Shown: positions 31,481 to 36,378 of the stretch, in pieces
Position numbering within the stretch: position 1 is the first letter of the stretch
How the letters are laid out: every line of letters starts with the position of its first letter
Source: an uncultured Bacilli bacterium
GTDB lineage: Bacteria > Bacillota_I > Bacilli_A > RF39 > UBA660
NCBI GenBank assembly: GCA_947629255.1
Contig: CANRDF010000012.1
Span: 1 to 36,378 of the forward strand
DNA: 36,378 nucleotides
Direction: 5' to 3'
The notes under the pieces: model-generated
Seen by the model: the letters and a program-made list of their open reading frames with translations, nothing else
Told to the model about the DNA's origin: nothing
The model's database searches: none
Program-made: the position numbers and the translations under genes

Positions 31481-31502
31481 ATAGAAAATAAAGGTGATAT
31501 AT

Positions 31503-32582
31503 GTGAAAATTGTAGTGACGGCAGGTGGAACGATGGGGCATATTAATCCAGCCCTTGCAATCATAGAAGAATTTAAAAAACAAGAGAAAAATTTAGAAGT
31601 TTTATATATTGGAACTCATAATCGAATGGAAAAAGAAGTGATTCCTAAAAAGGGAATTCCTTATGAAGAAATTGAAGTCTATGGGTTTAGTTCTGATGTG
31701 TTTTTAGATATCAAAAATTTTTTTCTAATTCAAAAAGGTGTCAAGAAGTGTAAAGAAATATTCAAAAAATTTCAACCTGATGTTGTGATTGGTGTAGGGG
31801 GTTATGTGACATATCCAGTTTTAAAAGCTGCTCATGAACTTGGGATTAAAACATTTATTCATGAACAAAATAGTATTCCTGGAAAAAGTAATAAAATGAT
31901 TAGTAAATATGCTGATTTGATTGGTGTTACTTTTGAAAATAGTGCTAAGTATTTTAAAACGAAAGGTAAGATTGTTTTAACGGGACATCCTTGTGGGGCT
32001 CTTGCTAAAAGAGTACCTAAAAAAGATAAAAAAGCTTTAGGATTATCTTATGACAAACCTCTTTTAACCATTGTGGCAGGTTCTCTTGGAAGTGGAAGCT
32101 TAAATGAAAAAATGATCACTTATTTGGAGAGTTTGGGTTCTGCAGATTATGAAGTTTGTTATATTACTGGGAAAATCCATTATGATCATTTTGTGAAAGA
32201 TAAAACTTTTCCTTCCAATGTCAAAATATTCCCTTATATGGAAGAACTTCCGGGGCTTCTTAAAATAAGTGATGCTGTAGTCTCGCGTGCTGGGGCTGGT
32301 TCTTTAAGTGAAATTTTATCTTTAGGAATTCCTTCTTTAATTATTCCTAGTCCTAATGTTGCAAATAACCATCAATATTATAATGCGAAAGAACTTGCCG
32401 ATAAAAACTGTGTGATTTTATTAGAAGAAAAAGAGTTAACCGTAGAAAAATTAGAAAAATATGTTGATGATTTAATTCATAATGAATTTTTAAGAATGAA
32501 TTTAATAAATCATATGAAAAAAGAGACTGCCCTTGATAGTTCGGCTCTGATTTATAAAGAAATAAAGGATTTGATCAAATGA
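31503..32582 (+). CDS. murG: UDP-GlcNAc transferase making lipid II
   Basis: 359 aa GT-B glycosyltransferase that adds GlcNAc to lipid I. The N-terminal TAGGTMGHINPALAI is the usual GGTxGH loop with Met in place of the frequent Gly/Ala. GVGGYVTYPVL and HEQNSIPGKSNK follow, and the UDP-sugar site is SRAGAGSLSEIL with PSPNVANNHQYYNA. GTG 31503, 6 nt from AAAGGTG, fits the family N-terminus better than the GTG at 31494. The stop overlaps murB as ATGA. Confidence 0.95.
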   Translation: MKIVVTAGGTMGHINPALAIIEEFKKQEKNLEVLYIGTHNRMEKEVIPKKGIPYEEIEVYGFSSDVFLDIKNFFLIQKGVKKCKEIFKKFQPDVVIGVGGYVTYPVLKAAHELGIKTFIHEQNSIPGKSNKMISKYADLIGVTFENSAKYFKTKGKIVLTGHPCGALAKRVPKKDKKALGLSYDKPLLTIVAGSLGSGSLNEKMITYLESLGSADYEVCYITGKIHYDHFVKDKTFPSNVKIFPYMEELPGLLKISDAVVSRAGAGSLSEILSLGIPSLIIPSPNVANNHQYYNAKELADKNCVILLEEKELTVEKLEKYVDDLIHNEFLRMNLINHMKKETALDSSALIYKEIKDLIK

Positions 32583-33463
32583 AATTAAATGGAAAATTAG
32601 AAGAATATGTCTCATTAAAGAACAAGAATACATATCGAATTGACACAACAACAAGATATTTTTATGAACCAGAAAGTTTGGAAGATTTAAAGTCTTTCCT
32701 TTCTTTGGCACAAGAAAATCACTGGGAATATTTTGTGATTGGGAATGGTTCGAATCTAATCCTATCTGATACAATGTATCCTGGAATTGTTGTGAAACTT
32801 GATTCTTCAGAATTTCGTAGTATTGAGTATCATGAAAACAAAGTTACGGTTGGAGCTGGAGTGATGATTAATAAACTTTCTTATGATATTTTAGATCATG
32901 GTTTATCTGGACTTGAATGGGCAAGTGGAATCCCTGGAAGTATGGGAGGTTGCATTTTTGGCAATGCTGGTGCTTATAATAGCGCGACTTTTGACTTTTT
33001 AGAATCTGTTACTTATCTCACAAAAGACGGGGAATGCATTACTAAATTAAAAGAAGAAATATCTCATGGATATCGTACGACTTGGTTTAAAGAACATCCT
33101 TTAAATATTATTGTAAAAGCAACGTTTGCATTTCCAAAGGGAAACAAGGAAGAGTCTTTAGAACTTATAAAAGACCGTTTTGAAAGAAGAAAAGCATCTC
33201 AACCGATTGATAAACCATCGGCAGGAAGTGTTTTTCGTAATCCTAGTCCTGAGCTTGCCAGTTGGAAACTCATTGATGAAGTGGGACTTAAAGGTTACCG
33301 TATCGGAGATGCTATGGTGAGTGATAAACATGCAAATTTTATTGTGAATATGGGGAGTGCTACTGGAAAAGATATTAAAAGTTTGATAAAATTAATAGAG
33401 GAAAAAGTAAAAAAAGAAAAAAATGTAGATTTGGTATTAGAACAAGAAATAAGAAATTGGTGA
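32579..33463 (+). CDS. murB: UDP-N-acetylenolpyruvoylglucosamine reductase
   Basis: 294 aa flavoenzyme that reduces UDP-GlcNAc-enolpyruvate to UDP-MurNAc. FAD-binding signatures are GNGSNLILSD and GLEWASGIPGSMGG, and the catalytic Ser region is PSAGSVFRNP. The C-terminal SDKHANFIVN matches the family. Translationally coupled to murG. Its 3' end overlaps the largest open frame of the next gene, whose chosen ATG lies 5 nt after the stop. Confidence 0.95.
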   Translation: MKLNGKLEEYVSLKNKNTYRIDTTTRYFYEPESLEDLKSFLSLAQENHWEYFVIGNGSNLILSDTMYPGIVVKLDSSEFRSIEYHENKVTVGAGVMINKLSYDILDHGLSGLEWASGIPGSMGGCIFGNAGAYNSATFDFLESVTYLTKDGECITKLKEEISHGYRTTWFKEHPLNIIVKATFAFPKGNKEESLELIKDRFERRKASQPIDKPSAGSVFRNPSPELASWKLIDEVGLKGYRIGDAMVSDKHANFIVNMGSATGKDIKSLIKLIEEKVKKEKNVDLVLEQEIRNW

Positions 33464-33468
33464 AGATA

Positions 33469-34185
33469 ATGACAAAGAAGAAAGTAATAAAAAGGGTAAA
33501 ATGGAAAGTCGTTGGAAAGATCTTCTTTCTTCTTTTTTGCATTGGACTTATTTATGTTTATTTTGCCAATTTAAATATGAAAAATATTATCATTAAAGGT
33601 AATGAATATGTGAGTGACAATGAGATTATCATGCTTGCCGGAATTAAAGATTATCCAAAATTATTTCAAATTTCTTCTTTAAAAATGAAAGAAAATATTT
33701 TAAAAAATGATTATATTGATTCTGTGAAAATTCATAAAAGTATAACGGGCACTTTAACGATTGAAATAAGTGAAGCATCTTCCTTATTTTATAACCGAAA
33801 TCATAATCGGTTGGTGTTATCGAATCATAAAGAGATTCAAAGTGAAAACTTAAATGGTGTTCCAATTTTAGTGAATTATGTTCCAGATAGTTTTAATACA
33901 AGACTCATTGATGAACTAGCGGGTATTCATAAAGATGTGTTAACTCTCATTAGTGAGATTGAATATCAACCTTGGAAGAGTAATGATGTCGTGATTGATG
34001 ACACGAGATTCTTCTTAAGAATGAATGATGGAAATACTGTATATGTCAATTTACTTCATATGGAAAAATTAAATAATTATATTGAAATTTATGCCACTTT
34101 AGAAGGAAAACATGGTATCTTGTATTTAGATTCGGCAAGTGATAAAATATCTTTCGGCGAGTACAAAGTAGGTGAGCAAAAATGA
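33469..34185 (+). CDS. divIB: cell-division protein DivIB/FtsQ
   Basis: 238 aa bitopic division protein. A basic cytoplasmic stub (TKKKVIKRVKWK) is followed by one helix (about 16-35) and a POTRA domain starting at MKNIIIKGNEYVSDNEI (about 40-110), then the beta domain. GGTGAAG upstream supports ATG 33469. The murG-murB-divIB order matches the Bacillus dcw cluster, although ylxW, ftsA and ftsZ do not follow here. Its stop overlaps queH as ATGA. Confidence 0.9.
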   Translation: MTKKKVIKRVKWKVVGKIFFLLFCIGLIYVYFANLNMKNIIIKGNEYVSDNEIIMLAGIKDYPKLFQISSLKMKENILKNDYIDSVKIHKSITGTLTIEISEASSLFYNRNHNRLVLSNHKEIQSENLNGVPILVNYVPDSFNTRLIDELAGIHKDVLTLISEIEYQPWKSNDVVIDDTRFFLRMNDGNTVYVNLLHMEKLNNYIEIYATLEGKHGILYLDSASDKISFGEYKVGEQK

Positions 34186-34814
34186 ATTATAATACAGTGA
34201 TGGAAAGTATTTTAGAAAATTTAAGCGGAGAAGAAACACTTCTTTTACATACGTGCTGTGCACCTTGTTCTTCGGCTGTGATTTCTAGGTTATCTGATTC
34301 TTTTCATATTACTGTTTTTTATTATAATCCGAATATTGAACCAGAGGAAGAATATATAAAAAGAAAAGAAGAACAAAAAAGATTTTTAAAAGAATATCCT
34401 TCTAAATATCCTATTTCTTTTTTAGACTGTGATTATGAACATGAGGAATTTGAAAGTATTGCATGTGGACTTGAAGAAGAAAAAGAAGGTGGCAAGAGAT
34501 GTGCGAAATGTTACCGTTTAAGACTTGAAAAAACAGCTCTTATTGCTAAAGAAAAAAACTTTGATTATTTTGGAACAAGTTTGACGGTGAGTCCTTATAA
34601 AAATGCTATCCTTTTAAATAAAATAGGAGAAGAACTAGAAAAAAAATATCATGTAAAGTATTTGTATAGTGATTTTAAAAAACAAGATGGGTATCAGAAA
34701 AGTATAGAATTATCTAATAAATACAATCTCTATCGTCAAGATTACTGTGGTTGTCATTATTCTAAAGAGGAAAGAGAAAAAAATTTAATTTCTAGATCTG
34801 TTAATAGCAAATAA
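34182..34814 (+). CDS. queH: epoxyqueuosine reductase QueH
   Basis: 210 aa. QueH reduces epoxyqueuosine to queuosine in tRNA. LLHTCCAPCSS near the N-terminus has the paired Cys, RCAKCYRLRL follows, and YCGCHYS lies near the C-terminus; these fit the iron-sulfur and metal ligands of the family. It is coupled to divIB through an ATGA overlap, with AGGTGAG in the divIB 3' end. A tRNA-modifying enzyme at the end of a cell-wall operon is an unusual partner. No other queuosine gene is in the window. Confidence 0.92.
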   Translation: MNYNTVMESILENLSGEETLLLHTCCAPCSSAVISRLSDSFHITVFYYNPNIEPEEEYIKRKEEQKRFLKEYPSKYPISFLDCDYEHEEFESIACGLEEEKEGGKRCAKCYRLRLEKTALIAKEKNFDYFGTSLTVSPYKNAILLNKIGEELEKKYHVKYLYSDFKKQDGYQKSIELSNKYNLYRQDYCGCHYSKEEREKNLISRSVNSK

Positions 34815-34854
34815 TTATTTTTAACCACCATATTAAAAAAGTTATTAAAAAAAC

Positions 34855-34888
34855 TTGACGTGTGGGGGGGGGGTATATGTGATATGAT
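34855..34888 (+). promoter_or_regulatory. promoter with poly-G spacer, candidate phase-variable switch
   Basis: TTGACG (34855-34860) is a good -35 and TGATATGAT (34880-34888) an extended -10. The spacer is 22 nt because it holds ten G in a row. Loss of five G would give the optimal 17 nt. Runs of A lie upstream like an UP element. Confidence 0.6.
34864..34873. repeat. homopolymeric G10 tract
   Basis: Ten consecutive G in a window where runs of more than four or five G are otherwise absent. Such tracts slip during replication and are typical phase-variation sites. Confidence 0.9.
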
Positions 34889-34919
34889 GAACCTATGATA
34901 GAAAGTAGGTTCATTTTTT
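34887..34919 (+). terminator. terminator-like hairpin between the promoter and the surface-protein gene
   Basis: A perfect 9-bp stem ATGAACCTA/TAGGTTCAT (34887-34895 with 34906-34914) with a 10-nt loop, followed by T6. Transcripts arriving from queH would form the whole stem; those starting near 34895 would lack most of the left arm. Confidence 0.75.
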
Positions 34920-36378
34920 ATGGAGAGAAGAAAAACAAGTTTATTCATTATAGGATTGTGTGCATTTATATTAAGTGTAATAGGAGTGACTTATGCGTTT
35001 TGGATGTTAAGGCTATCTCAAACAGATGAAAATAATATTGCATCAAGTTGTTTTGAAGTAACATTAACGAATGAAGGAGCAGCCATTCATTTAGATAAAG
35101 CATATCCTATTCTAGATAGTGATGGAGAACAATTAGAACCATATACATTTACAATTACAAATACATGTGATGCCTATGCAGGATATCAAATCAATTTAGA
35201 ATCATTAAGTAAGAGTGGTGATACACCTATTCCTGTTAGTGATAGATTAAGTGCTCAATATTTAAAAGTAAAAATCAATGAAGTTGATACAGAAGGAATC
35301 ATAAGTATTTTAGGAGCAAATGATGTTGTTACTGAAACATTAAATGATGCTTATGAATCCCATAAATTAATGACAGGATATTTAGGACCAGCAGAAACAG
35401 AAAATGCTTCAAAAGATTTTGAATTCAGATTATGGTTAGATGGAGCATTAACCATGGAAGATACAGATGCTATGAATAAAACATTTGTAAGTAAAATTAC
35501 AGTGACAGCAAGTTATTTAACAGAAGAGAAAGTTCCACCAACCATAGATTTAGAATTAGCAGTATGTGAAAACACAATTACAGCAACAGGAAGTGGAACA
35601 CCAAGTGGAAATAAAAGCATTGAAAAATATGAATTTAAGTTAGATGATGACGCAGAATGGAAAGATAATAATGGAGAACAAACAAAAGAATTTACAGGAT
35701 TAGAGAAAGGACAACACACGATAAAACTTAGAGTAACAGATAATAAAGGAGCAACAAGTGAATTCAGTAAACAAATAGAAGTGAACTATGAAGAACCAAC
35801 AACAGCCAACTTGGGAGGAAAAACAATAGAATTAACACGTAGTGGAAATGGATTATATAGAGTGAGTCATTGTGGGGTAACAGGAACAGTAGATGATATA
35901 GGATTTAGCAAAGAAGAATATCGATTTGCAGGGTCAAGTCCAGATAACTATGTATGGTTTAACTGTGAGGAAGGATATCCAAAATCAGATGAAGATAATA
36001 CTTCCCATTGCGAGAAATGGCGAATTATAGGTTTAGTAAATGTTATTACTAGTGATAATCAAGTAGAACAAAGATTAAAAATAATAAGAGCTGATAGTAT
36101 AGGAAATTATAGTTGGGATTATAAAACAAGTGGAAAAGGAAGTTCAACAAGTAGTATTGGAAGTAACGATTGGACAGATAGTCAACTCATGGAAATGTTA
36201 AATGATGGATATTATAATTCTTCTTCCAGTGTATCTTGTTATCAAGGAAGTAGTTCTCCAAGTACATGTGATTTTACAAGTAACGGATTGAAAGAAACAG
36301 TAAGAGATATGATAGATAAAGAAATTATATGGAATCTTGGTGGATGGAGTACAAATCAGGAAGTAACTTCAGATATGT
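34920..36378 (+). CDS. large cell-surface protein, 5' part (runs off the window)
   Basis: 486 codons are open to the right edge. The N-terminus MERRKTSLFIIGLCAFILSV with TYAFW resembles SipW-dependent or TasA/CalY-type signal peptides. The next part (about 35-200) is a CalY-like beta domain. About 205-295 is an Ig/PKD-like domain (KYEFKLDDDAEW, LRVTDNKGATSEFS). Then comes a module around GFSKEEYRFAGSSPDNYVWF and EKWRIIGLV, which I know from other Firmicute surface proteins but cannot name. The ribosome-binding site is weak (AAAGTAGG). The promoter upstream has a G10 spacer, so expression is probably variable. The C-terminus and any anchor are outside the window. Confidence 0.8.
   Translation, partial: MERRKTSLFIIGLCAFILSVIGVTYAFWMLRLSQTDENNIASSCFEVTLTNEGAAIHLDKAYPILDSDGEQLEPYTFTITNTCDAYAGYQINLESLSKSGDTPIPVSDRLSAQYLKVKINEVDTEGIISILGANDVVTETLNDAYESHKLMTGYLGPAETENASKDFEFRLWLDGALTMEDTDAMNKTFVSKITVTASYLTEEKVPPTIDLELAVCENTITATGSGTPSGNKSIEKYEFKLDDDAEWKDNNGEQTKEFTGLEKGQHTIKLRVTDNKGATSEFSKQIEVNYEEPTTANLGGKTIELTRSGNGLYRVSHCGVTGTVDDIGFSKEEYRFAGSSPDNYVWFNCEEGYPKSDEDNTSHCEKWRIIGLVNVITSDNQVEQRLKIIRADSIGNYSWDYKTSGKGSSTSSIGSNDWTDSQLMEMLNDGYYNSSSSVSCYQGSSSPSTCDFTSNGLKETVRDMIDKEIIWNLGGWSTNQEVTSDM

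Noticed and set aside
392-34814. Recoding of TGA as tryptophan, as in Mycoplasma
   Set aside because: Tryptophan is encoded by TGG throughout and TGA ends several genes in clean ATGA overlaps.

Overview
The window is about 36 kb of AT-rich chromosome, roughly 30% GC by eye, read with the standard bacterial code (TGA is used as a stop, often in ATGA gene overlaps). It encodes the forespore sigma factor SigG, a YlbJ-type sporulation membrane protein next to a SepM/YlbL protease, and a BclA-like collagen-repeat spore-surface protein. Together with a murG-murB-divIB cluster this points to an endospore-forming low-GC Gram-positive, probably an uncultured gut Bacilli or Erysipelotrichia-type lineage. 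The taxonomy is an inference.

Layout. 1-2.7 kb: tRNA-Leu, an unknown gene, lspA, rluD and a small membrane protein gene. 2.7-4.6 kb: an AAA-ATPase/PD-(D/E)XK gene that looks inserted, because the flanking DNA is duplicated on both sides of it. 4.6-8.6 kb: a rhomboid protease, an RDD membrane protein, an ImmA/IrrE-like protein with a damaged HExxH motif, and an M18 aminopeptidase. 8.7-19.25 kb: a type IV secretion-like locus of ten genes. Six are tandem paralogues that share a VirB2/TrbC-like two-helix pilin domain, five of them with different secreted N-terminal domains, one of which is C39-peptidase-like. A VirB6-like channel protein, a PrgI/VirB3-like protein and a VirB4 ATPase made as two coupled polypeptides follow. 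No relaxase, coupling protein or integrase is present. 19.3-23.3 kb: sporulation genes (collagen-like protein with a SigK-like promoter, ylbJ, sepM, sigG). 23.3-25.3 kb: an unknown anchored protein, an Rpn-type PD-(D/E)XK pseudogene interrupted by TAG, and tRNA-Glu. 25.3-30.3 kb: an MBL-fold hydrolase, a small anchored protein, the copper ATPase copA and rimO. 30.3-34.8 kb: ftsW/spoVE, convergent with rimO, and the coupled murG-murB-divIB-queH operon. 34.9 kb to the end: the start of a large cell-surface protein gene whose promoter has a 10-G tract between its -35 and -10 boxes.

How the parts work together. The secretion-like locus has the parts of a minimal Gram-positive type IV machine (pilins, VirB6, VirB3, VirB4) but none of the DNA-processing parts, so it may build a surface structure or export protein rather than conjugate. 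A near-consensus promoter drives the smallest pilin, a hairpin terminator follows it, and the larger paralogues have their own promoters. This fits one major pilin and several minor, ectodomain-bearing pilins. At the right edge, the poly-G spacer and a terminator hairpin that overlaps the -10 box suggest a phase-variable surface protein insulated from read-through of the mur operon.
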